This document shows, one piece after another, positions 32,015-40,751 of a stretch of DNA of 64,000 nt. The position numbers and the translations under genes were made by a program. Origin of the DNA: Sphingobacterium haloxyli. GTDB lineage: Bacteria > Bacteroidota > Bacteroidia > Sphingobacteriales > Sphingobacteriaceae. The DNA lies in contig NZ_PVBQ01000005.1 of the NCBI RefSeq assembly GCF_002980525.1, forward strand, positions 186,001 to 250,000, in the 5' to 3' direction. The notes below the pieces were generated by a model. It made no database searches. It saw only the letters and a list, made by a program, of their open reading frames with translations, and was not told the DNA's origin. Every line of letters starts with the position of its first letter. Position 1 is the stretch's first letter.

Positions 32015-32707
32015 CTACTTCAACAAAACATTAAACCGTTCCCAAAAGCCATCAACCGGTAGCTTTGCGATAAGCGTTGACTGTTCGTCCTTAATGGGGT
32101 GAATAAATTCCAGCGAACGGGAATGCAGGCAAATTGTACGACGTAGGCTTCCCCTTGGATATCCATACTTGTTGTCTCCCACAATGGGACATCCCATATA
32201 GGCAAGTTGGGCCCGAATCTGGTGCGTGCGCCCGGTGAGAGGTGACACCTTTAATAGATAATAGCCATCAAGTACGCCAAGGACCTCGTAATCCAATTGT
32301 GCAACGCTTCCCCCCTTCACTTCCCGATCGTAGGCTTTGGTGATCATTTTCTTACGGTCTCGCAATAACCAGTTCCTCAAGGTATCTGTGTCTTTTGGAG
32401 GACGGGTACGCACCACCGCTAAATAGGTTTTAGATACTTTTCGATCGTGAAACATACGATTCATTCTATCCAGACCTTTACTCGTTTTTGCAAAAAGAAT
32501 CATACCGCTAACCGGTCTATCCAACCGATGGATAACTCCCACAAAAGCACCATTTGGTTTTTGGTATTTGGCAGTGAGATAGGTATTGACCATATCTTCC
32601 AACGACTTGTCACCTGTATTATCTACCTGTACAATATCACCAGCGCGTTTGTTGATCGCTATATAGTGATTGTCTTCGTAGATAACATCTTTATCCGATA
32701 AGTCCAT
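32015..32707 (-). CDS. RluA-family pseudouridine synthase
   Basis: A 230-aa pseudouridine synthase with the catalytic motif HRLDRPVSG (Asp in HRLD), followed by FAKTSKGLDRMNRMF and the GRTHQIRAQLAYMGCPIVGD signature. No N-terminal S4 domain is present, so it resembles the short RluA/TruC-like enzymes acting on tRNA or rRNA; the exact target site cannot be named. It is the last gene of an operon after mlaE-mlaF-mlaD, 9 bp behind the MCE gene. Confidence 0.92.
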   Translation of the reverse strand: MDLSDKDVIYEDNHYIAINKRAGDIVQVDNTGDKSLEDMVNTYLTAKYQKPNGAFVGVIHRLDRPVSGMILFAKTSKGLDRMNRMFHDRKVSKTYLAVVRTRPPKDTDTLRNWLLRDRKKMITKAYDREVKGGSVAQLDYEVLGVLDGYYLLKVSPLTGRTHQIRAQLAYMGCPIVGDNKYGYPRGSLRRTICLHSRSLEFIHPIKDEQSTLIAKLPVDGFWERFNVLLK

Positions 32708-32716
32708 CCAAATAAG

Positions 32717-33706
32717 TTATAAAGAGTCTTTAGCGGCTTTCTCTTGTTCTTTCTGTTGTTTTTTAAAATAGCCTCTGAACAGAAAATTGCTTTGTAACGC
32801 TTTCATGTTGTCATCCAATTTCGCAGTGCTGCCATTCAGATTCCGCAATATTTGCCGAATTTCCTCCGCAGCGTCGGGATCATTGGTCAGTACACCGAGG
32901 GCATTATCTTTGTCATTTAGACGTGCGGAAGTCGCGTTCAGATTTTCCATCAAGGCCGATGCCGTTTCTGTTACACCTTGCAATTGCGCTGCTGACTCCC
33001 GTAAACTTGCGAAAACGATTGTGTCCGTTGTCAGCTCATGGATCAGCCCTTGATTACTGTTTAATTTGTTCATCAAAACAACCAGGTTAGCAGAAGCTTT
33101 ATTGACATCCTCCATCGTTTTATCTAACCCTTGTACGGTACTTTTTAAAGAAAGTGCAATAGTTGAATCGGTCATTAACGCGCCTACCGTCCCCTTTCCT
33201 TCCACCATTTGTTTGGAAAGAATGGCAAAGTTTTTTGTTATTTCGACCAGATTCTCGTTGTTTGTCTGTAATGTTGCGAACATGGCATCCGTGTCCGTAC
33301 CACCCACCGATTTAATGACATCGCCGTCTCTTATCGGTGGAACCTCATCCGATCCTCCCACCAAGTTGACGATAGCATTTCCGATCAATCCATCGGAACC
33401 TAGTTTGGCGACAACATCTTCCCGAATAAACTGACTGGATTTCTCCTCAATGTGCATAACGACTTTCACGTCGTTGATGCTCTGGAATTTTATTTCTTTG
33501 ACGATCCCAACTTTAACTCCTGAAAACCAGACGTTATTCCCTACTTTCAATCCCTTTACATCATGAAAATAGGTCGTCACGATCAAATTTTTGCTGAATT
33601 TGTTTTGTTGTGTACCCAATACCAAAATACCCGCCACCAAAATAATCAAGCCAATCAGGACAAATAATCCTACTGTAAGCGAACGCTTCCTTTCGTTTGT
33701 ACTCAT
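32717..33706 (-). CDS. mlaD: MCE/MlaD-family lipid-transport protein
   Basis: A 329-aa protein anchored by one N-terminal helix (VGLFVLIGLIILVAGILVLG) with a single MCE domain (about 40-120, KGLKVGNNVWFSGVKVGIVKEIKF) followed by a long alpha-helical, coiled-coil-like tail. MCE hexamers carry phospholipids between membranes. It is encoded 6 bp behind an MlaF-like ATPase and MlaE-like permease, giving a complete Mla-type ABC core. MlaB and MlaC partners are not present here. Direction of lipid transport is not decided by sequence. Confidence 0.9.
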   Translation of the reverse strand: MSTNERKRSLTVGLFVLIGLIILVAGILVLGTQQNKFSKNLIVTTYFHDVKGLKVGNNVWFSGVKVGIVKEIKFQSINDVKVVMHIEEKSSQFIREDVVAKLGSDGLIGNAIVNLVGGSDEVPPIRDGDVIKSVGGTDTDAMFATLQTNNENLVEITKNFAILSKQMVEGKGTVGALMTDSTIALSLKSTVQGLDKTMEDVNKASANLVVLMNKLNSNQGLIHELTTDTIVFASLRESAAQLQGVTETASALMENLNATSARLNDKDNALGVLTNDPDAAEEIRQILRNLNGSTAKLDDNMKALQSNFLFRGYFKKQQKEQEKAAKDSL

Positions 33707-33712
33707 ATATCT

Positions 33713-34486
33713 TTAAACAATAAAATTATAATCATAAAAAGGTTTCACCCGTTCATCATCTGTATCAAAAATCTCCTCGAATGTCCCCTGTCTTTCAAAT
33801 TTACCATCCAACAGCATCACCATTCTATCTCCTACCATCTTTGCACACGACAAATCGTGCGTAATGATAATGGACGAGGTTTGATATTGTTCTTGCACCT
33901 GATTTATCAAAGAATTGATATCCAAACAAGTCAATGGATCTAGCCCCGCCGTGGGCTCATCATACAACATAATATCCGGACGCAATATCAGCGTGCGGGC
34001 AATCCCGATACGCTTACGTTGTCCACCTGATAGTTCGGACGGCATCTGATTTATAGCCTGCGCTAATCCTACGCCCTCTAACACTTCTTCTACCTCTTTA
34101 TTTATTTCAGACCTTGTTAACTTACGCTTGTTTCTCACCAAAGGAAATTCCAGGTTCTCCCGCACGGTCATACTGTCGTATAGCGCGCTATTCTGAAAAG
34201 AGAAACCGATGCGTTGCCGCAAAACCCGTAACTCTCGTTCATCCAGATGGTTAACAATTTCTCCAAGCACCTGAATATCTCCCTTGTCTGGTTTTAGCAA
34301 ACCCGATATAAGTTTAATAAGCACTGATTTTCCTGTTCCCGAACGTCCTAAGACAACCAGGTTTTCGCCATTAAATAGCTGGAGGTCTACATTTCGTAGT
34401 ACATGCAGATCGCCAAACGATTTACTGACGTTGTCGACCTGGATAACGACATCTTCATGATTGATATTTACTTTCTTTTTTTCCAT
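33713..34486 (-). CDS. mlaF: MlaF-like ABC transporter ATPase
   Basis: A 257-aa ATPase with Walker A GRSGTGKSV, signature LSGGQRKR, Walker B MLYDEPTAGLDP and switch His in THD. The GLDPLT continuation and the LDGKFERQGTFEEIF tail match MlaF-type subunits of phospholipid transporters. It lies between the MlaE permease (6-bp gap) and the MCE protein (6-bp gap) in the same operon. Confidence 0.93.
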   Translation of the reverse strand: MEKKKVNINHEDVVIQVDNVSKSFGDLHVLRNVDLQLFNGENLVVLGRSGTGKSVLIKLISGLLKPDKGDIQVLGEIVNHLDERELRVLRQRIGFSFQNSALYDSMTVRENLEFPLVRNKRKLTRSEINKEVEEVLEGVGLAQAINQMPSELSGGQRKRIGIARTLILRPDIMLYDEPTAGLDPLTCLDINSLINQVQEQYQTSSIIITHDLSCAKMVGDRMVMLLDGKFERQGTFEEIFDTDDERVKPFYDYNFIV

Positions 34487-34492
34487 AATCGT

Positions 34493-35251
34493 TTAACCAA
34501 TCAATGAAAGCAATTGAACGATAAGCAACTCCTCAATAAACACAAGAAACATAGACGATACGACCGCAGCATTCGCCGCTTTACCGACCCCTTCTGTTCC
34601 TTTAGAAGAATAATACCCCACATAGGTACTGGCAAAGCCGATGGTGAATCCAAAGACCACCGCCCGCAAGACCATCGCGAAAACATCTTTGGCTGCAATA
34701 GACTCGAAAACTTGGGTAAAAAAGGCTAAAATACTTAAATCATCTTTGGTAGCAATACTCAAATAGCCTCCCAATAAACCGATGCCTGCTACATAAAAAC
34801 AGAGTACCGGGATCATCGTGGTTGTGGCAATGATGCGGGTGGAGATTAAAAATTTTGTAGGGTTTGTACCCGAAACTTCCATGGCGTCAATCTGCTCGGT
34901 CACATTCATCGAACTCAGCTCTGCCCCAATTTGGGAACCTACCTTGCCCGAAGCAATCAACGCTGTAACCAAAGGGGCTAATGCCCGAACAATTGCAATG
35001 GATATTAAATTCGGAAGCCAGGAAGTGGCACCAAAATCTTCGAGAGAAGGCCGCGATTGTTTGGTAAATACAAAACCTACAATAAAGCCTGTTAAACTGA
35101 TCAATGGGAACGATTTCCATCCGATTTCGTAACACTGCCGGATAATCTCTTTAAATTCATAAGGAGGAGATACCGCTTCTCGCAAGAAACTCATCATGAA
35201 GCGATGGATTCTAGCGAATTCGATAAGTAGTTTTTCTATTTTACGTCCCAT
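34493..35251 (-). CDS. mlaE: MlaE-like ABC permease
   Basis: A 252-aa permease with the MlaE/DUF140 signature: several helices with GSQIGAELSSMNVTEQIDAMEVSGTNP, where the EQIDAM motif is the coupling/EQ-loop. It forms the membrane core of an Mla-type phospholipid transporter with the ATPase and MCE genes downstream. It is first in the operon; a strong -7 box (TATCTTTG, 35284-35291) lies 32 bp upstream. Confidence 0.93.
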   Translation of the reverse strand: MGRKIEKLLIEFARIHRFMMSFLREAVSPPYEFKEIIRQCYEIGWKSFPLISLTGFIVGFVFTKQSRPSLEDFGATSWLPNLISIAIVRALAPLVTALIASGKVGSQIGAELSSMNVTEQIDAMEVSGTNPTKFLISTRIIATTTMIPVLCFYVAGIGLLGGYLSIATKDDLSILAFFTQVFESIAAKDVFAMVLRAVVFGFTIGFASTYVGYYSSKGTEGVGKAANAAVVSSMFLVFIEELLIVQLLSLIG

Positions 35252-35283
35252 TTATGTATGAGGTTTTCCAAAGAAGTACTCGG

Positions 35284-35291
35284 CAAAGATA
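35284..35291 (-). promoter_or_regulatory. promoter of the mla operon
   Basis: TATCTTTG on the minus strand, with TTG 17 bp further upstream, fits the Bacteroidota -33/-7 architecture ahead of mlaE. Confidence 0.6.
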
Positions 35292-35397
35292 AAAACTTTT
35301 GTGAACATCAACACGATCGGCTAATTAAACCTTCACTATTGCTATGCAGTCATAGTAATAAGATTGACGAAAGTTTTACTATTTAAAGACGAAGATC

Positions 35398-36792
35398 ATG
35401 AGAAGCATAAAAACACCCACCTTACTGATTGCATTAATTGCATTTGCATTTAGTGTCTTCTCCCATAAACAAGTGTCTGCTCGACCTCACGGTTCAGTTT
35501 CATTTGATTTATTTTATAATGAATTATCTCCATATGGACATTGGGATCGCGATCCTGCCTATGGTGATATTTGGTTTCCAAGAGCAGAGGCTAATTTTCG
35601 TCCGTACGGTACAAACGGTTACTGGACGATGACCGAATATGGTAACACTTGGGTATCCAACTACGACTGGGGATGGGCTCCATTCCATTATGGCCGTTGG
35701 GTTCATACCAACTATCGCGGTTGGGGCTGGATCCCGGGTTATGAGTGGGGACCTGCTTGGGTAGACTGGCGAAGCGGCGGGGGTTACTATGGCTGGGCTC
35801 CTATGGCTCCCTCTGTGGGCGTTACCGTTTCTGTTGGTTTACCGATCAATTTATGGGTGTTTCTTCCCACAAGACGTATTTACGACAGGCATATACATCG
35901 TCACTGGGCTTATGGACGTCGTAACATTTACAACCGCACAACGATTATCAACAACACCTATATCGTGAACAATAACCGCTATTATGGCGGTCCAGCACGT
36001 CGTGATATTGAACGTCATATCGGTCGTCGCGTAGCTGTTCGAAACGTACGCACAACAGACCGCCCGGGTCGCGCAAGGGTAGATAATCGTTCGGTATCCA
36101 TTTACCGTCCGGATAGAGCTGCCAACACGCGTAGTAACCGGAATACGGTGCGTGCAACGGGATCAAATCGTAACACCCGTGCAACGCAATCGAACAGCGG
36201 CAGGCAGGAACGTTATATCGGTAACAACCCGAATCGCAATAATAGCAATCAACGTGTAACGCGCGACAATGCCACTTCCGGACGTACGCAAGGTCGCAAC
36301 GTGGGCCGTACGCCGAATGGGAACAGCCGCGAAGGTACGACAACACAGCGCCGCGCACGTTCGAATGAGCAACGGTCAAGTGTTAACCGCAGTTCAACAC
36401 AACGGAATCAAAACGTGACACAACAACGTAGTCCGAGGTCAAGCAATACACGTGCTACACAACAGCGTAACGAGGTAAACCGTCCGACGGCAACGCAGTC
36501 GAAGCGAAATACCAGCCGAAACAATGTAGAGCGCCGCGCTGCACCTAATCGGAACCAGCAGGGACGCACAGCACCTAAGCAACAGCAGCGCCAACAACGC
36601 AGCTCTTCTACCGGCAGTGTGTATCAGGCAAGCCAACGCAACAGTTCACCGGCGCAGGTGAACCGTTCACGCAGCAGCTCTTCGAATAGGTCTAGCGTAC
36701 AACGCAGCAGTTCATCTTCGCGAGGGTCAGCGACGTCGAGCAACAGAAGCAGCAACAACAACCGCTCTTCATCCGGCCGCGGAAGCAGATAA
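35398..36792 (+). CDS. DUF6600-type exported protein with cationic disordered tail
   Basis: A 464-aa exported protein (signal peptide ending near VSARP). Residues about 35-160 form the aromatic-rich DUF6600-like domain with repeating Tyr-Gly-x-Trp units (YGHWDRDPAYGDIWFPRA, YEWGPAWVDW). From about 220 to the end the sequence is a low-complexity Ser/Arg/Asn/Gln/Thr tail with many Arg and no acidic balance, predicted disordered and strongly basic. Function is unknown; the tail could bind nucleic acid, polysaccharide or lipopolysaccharide (inference). It is monocistronic, followed by a hairpin terminator at 36820-36852. Confidence 0.88.
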   Translation: MRSIKTPTLLIALIAFAFSVFSHKQVSARPHGSVSFDLFYNELSPYGHWDRDPAYGDIWFPRAEANFRPYGTNGYWTMTEYGNTWVSNYDWGWAPFHYGRWVHTNYRGWGWIPGYEWGPAWVDWRSGGGYYGWAPMAPSVGVTVSVGLPINLWVFLPTRRIYDRHIHRHWAYGRRNIYNRTTIINNTYIVNNNRYYGGPARRDIERHIGRRVAVRNVRTTDRPGRARVDNRSVSIYRPDRAANTRSNRNTVRATGSNRNTRATQSNSGRQERYIGNNPNRNNSNQRVTRDNATSGRTQGRNVGRTPNGNSREGTTTQRRARSNEQRSSVNRSSTQRNQNVTQQRSPRSSNTRATQQRNEVNRPTATQSKRNTSRNNVERRAAPNRNQQGRTAPKQQQRQQRSSSTGSVYQASQRNSSPAQVNRSRSSSSNRSSVQRSSSSSRGSATSSNRSSNNNRSSSGRGSR

Positions 36793-36819
36793 AAGTTTTC
36801 TATTTTATATTGATGCGAT

Positions 36820-36852
36820 AGCCTCCTATTTTGCCAATGCAGATGGGAGGCT
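36820..36852 (+). terminator. terminator after the DUF6600-type gene
   Basis: AGCCTCC pairs with GGAGGCT around an 18-base loop, followed by TTGTTTGTT. Confidence 0.6.
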
Positions 36853-36973
36853 TGTTTGTTACCGTGACACCGAGAGATATCATCCGGTGAAACAAGTTAC
36901 AATCAACAAAGATAATTTTTGGGAATATCTGTAATTCCTTACCTTCACAGTAATTTTATATAAAGGCTTTTAC

Positions 36974-38146
36974 ATGGCAACACTCACTTCCATCCTCGAT
37001 AACGACTTCTACAAGTTCACGATGCAATTTGCCGCAAGTAAATTGTTTCCAAAAGCGCAGGCTAGATACCAGTTTATCAACCGGGGTCAGCACAGCTTTC
37101 CTGCGGGTTTTGATAAGCTGCTAAAAGAAGCTATAGGCGAGATGGCTCAGTTAAAGCTGACGAAGACGGAAAAAGAGTTTTTACGTACTAAATGCCCTTA
37201 CATCGAACCGACCTATCTTGATTTTCTGGAAGGCTATCGTTACGATCCCGACGAGGTCCGCATTACACAAACAGGTGGTGAGATATCGGTCACGATAGCT
37301 GGTTATTGGTACCGTACCATTCTATGGGAGGTACCGATTATGTCGTTAATCTGCGAACTGTACTACGAGGTGGGCGGTGCGCCGCGCATTCCTAACGAGG
37401 AAGTCTGTCAGGTGGTAAAAGACAAAATGGCGAAGTACGATAAACTAAACGTTACTATCGCTGACTTTGGTACACGGCGTCGTCATTCATATGAAGTACA
37501 TGACCTAGTCATCCGCACGCTTAAAAACCATCCATCCAAAACCTTTATTGGTACATCCAATGTACACTTCGCCATGAAGTATGAGACAACACCTATTGGA
37601 ACCCATGCCCATGAGTGGTTTATGTTCCATGCAGCTAAATACGGGTACAAGATGGCAAATCTACTCGGACTGGAGCATTGGTCGGATGTCTATCGGGGTG
37701 ACTTAGGTATCGCCCTTTCGGACACCTATACCACGGAAATCTTTTTCAAGCAATTCGATAAAAAATTATCCAAACTGTTTGATGGTGTGCGGCACGACAG
37801 CGGTGATCCTATTACCTTTGCCGAAATGACCATCGAACATTACAAAAAGCAGGGGATAGATCCGGAGTCGAAGACGATCATTTTCTCCGACGGACTGGAT
37901 TACAACAAAGTCGAAAATATCGTCGGTTTTTGCGAGGGGAAAATCGGGCACTCCTTCGGAATAGGGACCGATTTCACCAACGATGTTGGATTATCTCGCA
38001 TGAACATCGTACTAAAGATGGTGGAGGCAAAACCCGAAGACGGTGACTGGACAGCTGTCATCAAGCTATCCGATGAACCCGGCAAACACACCGGAAACCC
38101 TAATGAGATAGCAATTGCCAAACAAATATTGAAAATAGAAGATTGA
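36974..38146 (+). CDS. pncB: nicotinate phosphoribosyltransferase
   Basis: A 390-aa cytoplasmic enzyme of the Preiss-Handler/NAD salvage pathway, making nicotinate mononucleotide from nicotinate, PRPP and ATP. The start MATLTSILDNDFYKFTMQFAA is the family signature (DxDxYKxTM), and the conserved segments DFGTRRRHSYE, GTSNVHFAMKYE, GTHAHEWFM with the catalytic His, and HDSGDP are present. It ends TGA overlapping the next ATG by one base (TGATG), so translation of the methyltransferase is coupled. Confidence 0.95.
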   Translation: MATLTSILDNDFYKFTMQFAASKLFPKAQARYQFINRGQHSFPAGFDKLLKEAIGEMAQLKLTKTEKEFLRTKCPYIEPTYLDFLEGYRYDPDEVRITQTGGEISVTIAGYWYRTILWEVPIMSLICELYYEVGGAPRIPNEEVCQVVKDKMAKYDKLNVTIADFGTRRRHSYEVHDLVIRTLKNHPSKTFIGTSNVHFAMKYETTPIGTHAHEWFMFHAAKYGYKMANLLGLEHWSDVYRGDLGIALSDTYTTEIFFKQFDKKLSKLFDGVRHDSGDPITFAEMTIEHYKKQGIDPESKTIIFSDGLDYNKVENIVGFCEGKIGHSFGIGTDFTNDVGLSRMNIVLKMVEAKPEDGDWTAVIKLSDEPGKHTGNPNEIAIAKQILKIED

Positions 38147-38850
38147 TGGAGCGCGACGTATATGGAGAAGCCTTGTATGATTTTCACATGCTCGGCGACT
38201 TAAAGAATCCTTTATTGCTGCATAGCAGCTATGGCGATATAGAAGAAATGCCCATTGAAGTTTTTTTTCGGGACGAGACCGATTTTCCCGAACTGGAACA
38301 TATTGCTCTTGCGCTGTGTGATGGCCACGTATTGGATGTCGGAGCAGGCGTCGGTAGCCACGCATTGTACCTACAAGATAAAGGCTTTAAAGTGGATGCG
38401 CTGGAAATATCGGAAGCCGCCTGCGGCATCATGATGGAGCGTGGGACACAGCACATCATCCGAAATGACTTCTTTGAGTTGAAGGAGGGGAATTACGACA
38501 CGCTTCTTTTCTTGATGAACGGAGTTGGACTTGCGGGTACGATCGCGGGTCTACGGGAACTACTCCGTCATAGCAAAAAACTGCTCTCGGAAAAAGGACA
38601 ATTGCTCTTTGACTCGTCGGACATCTCCTATCTGTACGAGGAATACCGCATCCTCAAACCGGAGCATTACTTTGGTGAAATTCGTTTCCAATACGAGTAC
38701 AAGGGAAATTTTGGAAAGCCTTTTCAATGGCTATACATCGACCAGGAAGAGTTGATTAAAATTGCACACGAAGAAGGCTGGGTGGTGCAAATTCTTTTTG
38801 AGGATGATAATGATCAATATCTCGTGCGGATGGAACCAAGAAAAGAATAA
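38146..38850 (+). CDS. class I SAM-dependent methyltransferase
   Basis: This 234-aa protein has a Rossmann-type methyltransferase core: motif I VLDVGAGVGSHALYL and a following acidic residue (DALEIS). LLFLMNGVGLAG and a post-motif HSKKLLSEKGQLLFDSSD follow. The ATG at 38146 overlaps the pncB stop (TGATG) and is preferred over an upstream TTG. The substrate is unknown. Coupling to pncB hints at a role tied to NAD or nicotinate metabolism, but this is only positional. Confidence 0.85.
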   Translation: MERDVYGEALYDFHMLGDLKNPLLLHSSYGDIEEMPIEVFFRDETDFPELEHIALALCDGHVLDVGAGVGSHALYLQDKGFKVDALEISEAACGIMMERGTQHIIRNDFFELKEGNYDTLLFLMNGVGLAGTIAGLRELLRHSKKLLSEKGQLLFDSSDISYLYEEYRILKPEHYFGEIRFQYEYKGNFGKPFQWLYIDQEELIKIAHEEGWVVQILFEDDNDQYLVRMEPRKE

Positions 38851-38928
38851 CTTTATAACAAATTAATTCCTGCTATTTATGCTAAACAGAAATTGTAAGG
38901 TAATCAAACGGATTTGATACGCTTTCAT

Positions 38929-38961
38929 CCGAATGAGGTCCGAACGAGGTCCGTATGAAGT
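38929..38961 (+). repeat. three tandem 11-bp units
   Basis: CCGAATGAGGT, CCGAACGAGGT and CCGTATGAAGT follow one another in the gap between the methyltransferase and the serS terminator. Confidence 0.8.
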
Positions 38962-39012
38962 CCCTATTAAATCCTTGTTATTAGAAAATTTTTAGTTAAG
39001 TGACACATAACA

Positions 39013-39046
39013 AATGCCCCATAAAGCTGCTAACTTTACGGGGCAT
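39013..39046 (-). terminator. serS intrinsic terminator
   Basis: AATGCCCCATAAAG pairs with CTTTACGGGGCATT with only one or two mismatches, 30 bp past the serS stop codon on the minus strand. Confidence 0.8.
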
Positions 39047-39075
39047 TATATAATAAAAGCCCGTTATTGTTAAAA

Positions 39076-40347
39076 TCAATCAATCCACTCAAAGCCGGTG
39101 TAAGGAACCAAAACAGCCGGGATGCGTATACCTCTTTCAGTCTGGTTATTTTCCAGAATAGACGCCACAATTCTGGGTAGCGCCAATGCCGAACCATTTA
39201 ACGTGTGCGCTAACTGCATTTTGCCACTTTCATTTTTAAAACGAACTTTCAGACGATTGGCTTGATATGTTTCAAAATTGGATACGGATGAGACTTCCAA
39301 CCAACGTTGCTGGGCAGCACTAAACACCTCCATATCATAAGTGAGCGCGGATGTGAAACTCATATCCCCCCCACACAAGCGCAATACGCGATACGGCAAT
39401 TCTAATTGCTTCAACAACCCTTGGATATATTGGCTCATCTCTTCTATTACCGCATAAGATTTATCGGGATGTACTAGCTGTACCGTTTCTACTTTATCGA
39501 ATTGGTGTAACCTATTCAAACCGCGCACATGTGCACCATACGAACCCGCTTCACGTCGAAAGCACGGGGTATAAGCGCAATGTTTGATCGGAAACTGCCC
39601 TTCTTTTACAATGGTGTCTCGGTACAAGTTAGTCACCGGCACCTCGGCTGTCGGGATCAGATAAAAATCATCATCGCCAACATGGTACATCTGTCCCTCT
39701 TTATCCGGTAGTTGTCCAGTCGCAAACGCAGAAGCTTCGTTCACCAATATCGGAACCTGCACTTCGTTGTAACCGGCTTCAACAGCTTGGTCTAAAAAGA
39801 AATTAATTAACGCCCTTTGTAACCTGGCACCTTTTCCTTTGTAAACCGGGAATCCCGCTCCTGTCACTTTCACGCCTAATTCCAAATCGACGATGTCATA
39901 TTTGCTCAGCAGTTCCCAGTGTGATAGCGCGCCCTCTGCTAATGTAGGTACAACGCCATGCTCCAAAACCACCTCATTGTCGTCAGCCGAGACACCCGTT
40001 GGCACCGATCCATGTGGTAAATTTGGTATTTGCACGATCTTGTCCTGCAATGTCTGTTCAATTTCCGCCAGTTTTTCTGTTAAGTCCTTTACTTGTTCTT
40101 TATATCCGGACGATTTTGACTTCACCGCTTCGGCTTCTTCTTTCTTGCCTTGGCGCATCAAGTCTCCAATCTGCTTAGCAGCAGCGTTGGCTTCTGCAGC
40201 AATAGCGTCCGACTCGTTTTGAATTTTACGACGCGATTCGTCCAGCGCGATCACCTCATCAACCAATTCCACCTCTTTAAAATTCTTTACCGCTAATCGT
40301 TCGATTACTGCATCCCTGTTTTCACGGATATAATTTAACTGTAACAT
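39076..40347 (-). CDS. serS: seryl-tRNA synthetase
   Basis: A class II synthetase charging tRNA-Ser. The start at 40347 (MLQLNYIRENRDAVIERLAVK) fits the family; an upstream TTG would add a spurious hydrophobic stretch. An N-terminal coiled-coil arm (about 30-100) is followed by motif 2 FRREAGSYGAHVRGLNRLHQFDKVE and motif 3 NGSALALPRIVASILENNQ. The 423-aa length is normal. A TATCTTTG -7 box at 40371-40378 lies 23 bp upstream and an intrinsic terminator follows. Confidence 0.95.
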   Translation of the reverse strand: MLQLNYIRENRDAVIERLAVKNFKEVELVDEVIALDESRRKIQNESDAIAAEANAAAKQIGDLMRQGKKEEAEAVKSKSSGYKEQVKDLTEKLAEIEQTLQDKIVQIPNLPHGSVPTGVSADDNEVVLEHGVVPTLAEGALSHWELLSKYDIVDLELGVKVTGAGFPVYKGKGARLQRALINFFLDQAVEAGYNEVQVPILVNEASAFATGQLPDKEGQMYHVGDDDFYLIPTAEVPVTNLYRDTIVKEGQFPIKHCAYTPCFRREAGSYGAHVRGLNRLHQFDKVETVQLVHPDKSYAVIEEMSQYIQGLLKQLELPYRVLRLCGGDMSFTSALTYDMEVFSAAQQRWLEVSSVSNFETYQANRLKVRFKNESGKMQLAHTLNGSALALPRIVASILENNQTERGIRIPAVLVPYTGFEWID

Positions 40348-40370
40348 AAATGAATAAATAATTAGAAGCA

Positions 40371-40378
40371 CAAAGATA
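40371..40378 (-). promoter_or_regulatory. -7 promoter box for serS
   Basis: TATCTTTG on the minus strand, 23 bp upstream of the serS ATG. Confidence 0.65.
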
Positions 40379-40553
40379 AGAAGTGTAATCGAAATACACG
40401 ATATCAATCAATATTACAAAGAAAATCAAGATTTAACATCAATTTTTTATTATTATATTTCTATTATTGAAAATATTATATAATTTAGAGCCAATAACAA
40501 TCATATTAACAATTATTTGATATACGCGTTATTATTAGTTCATACAACAACAT

Positions 40554-40561
40554 TACGTTTG
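40554..40561 (+). promoter_or_regulatory. -7 promoter box for the 31-codon gene
   Basis: TACGTTTG matches TAnnTTTG and lies 26 bp before the mini-gene ATG at 40588. Confidence 0.55.
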
Positions 40562-40587
40562 TAGTGTAATTTAAAATATAATATAAG

Positions 40588-40683
40588 ATGTTAAAAGATT
40601 TAGATTTTTTCGAACAAGACATCTACCCAGACCTACAGGAGTTTGCGTATGATGGCGATGACTTCACAGACTTTGAAGACTAA
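40588..40683 (+). CDS. 31-aa acidic mini-protein (unrecognised)
   Basis: ATG to TAA encodes 31 residues beginning MLKDLDFFEQDIYPDLQEFA and ending in an Asp/Glu/Phe-rich stretch (FTDFED). About 14 of 31 residues are acidic, with interspersed Phe/Tyr/Leu. A -7 box (40554-40561) precedes it and a strong intrinsic terminator starts at its stop codon, so it forms a complete stand-alone transcription unit in an otherwise AT-rich, gene-free 400-bp interval. No family was recognised; it could be a small regulator, a leader-type peptide or an acidic interactor. A non-coding RNA role is the main alternative. Confidence 0.6.
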   Translation: MLKDLDFFEQDIYPDLQEFAYDGDDFTDFED

Positions 40684-40714
40684 TCCCCCTCACCCCGAGG
40701 GGGATATTTTTTTT
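40683..40714 (+). terminator. intrinsic terminator of the 31-codon gene
   Basis: ATCCCCCTC pairs with GAGGGGGAT around ACCCC and runs into eight Ts. Confidence 0.88.
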
Positions 40715-40751
40715 ATCACTTATAACTCATAACTAATTCTTATTTTTGGTC

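Noticed and set aside
35948..36379. 143-codon minus-strand frame inside the Arg/Ser-rich gene
   Set aside because: Low-complexity coding on the plus strand leaves stop-poor antisense frames; the composition is not protein-like.
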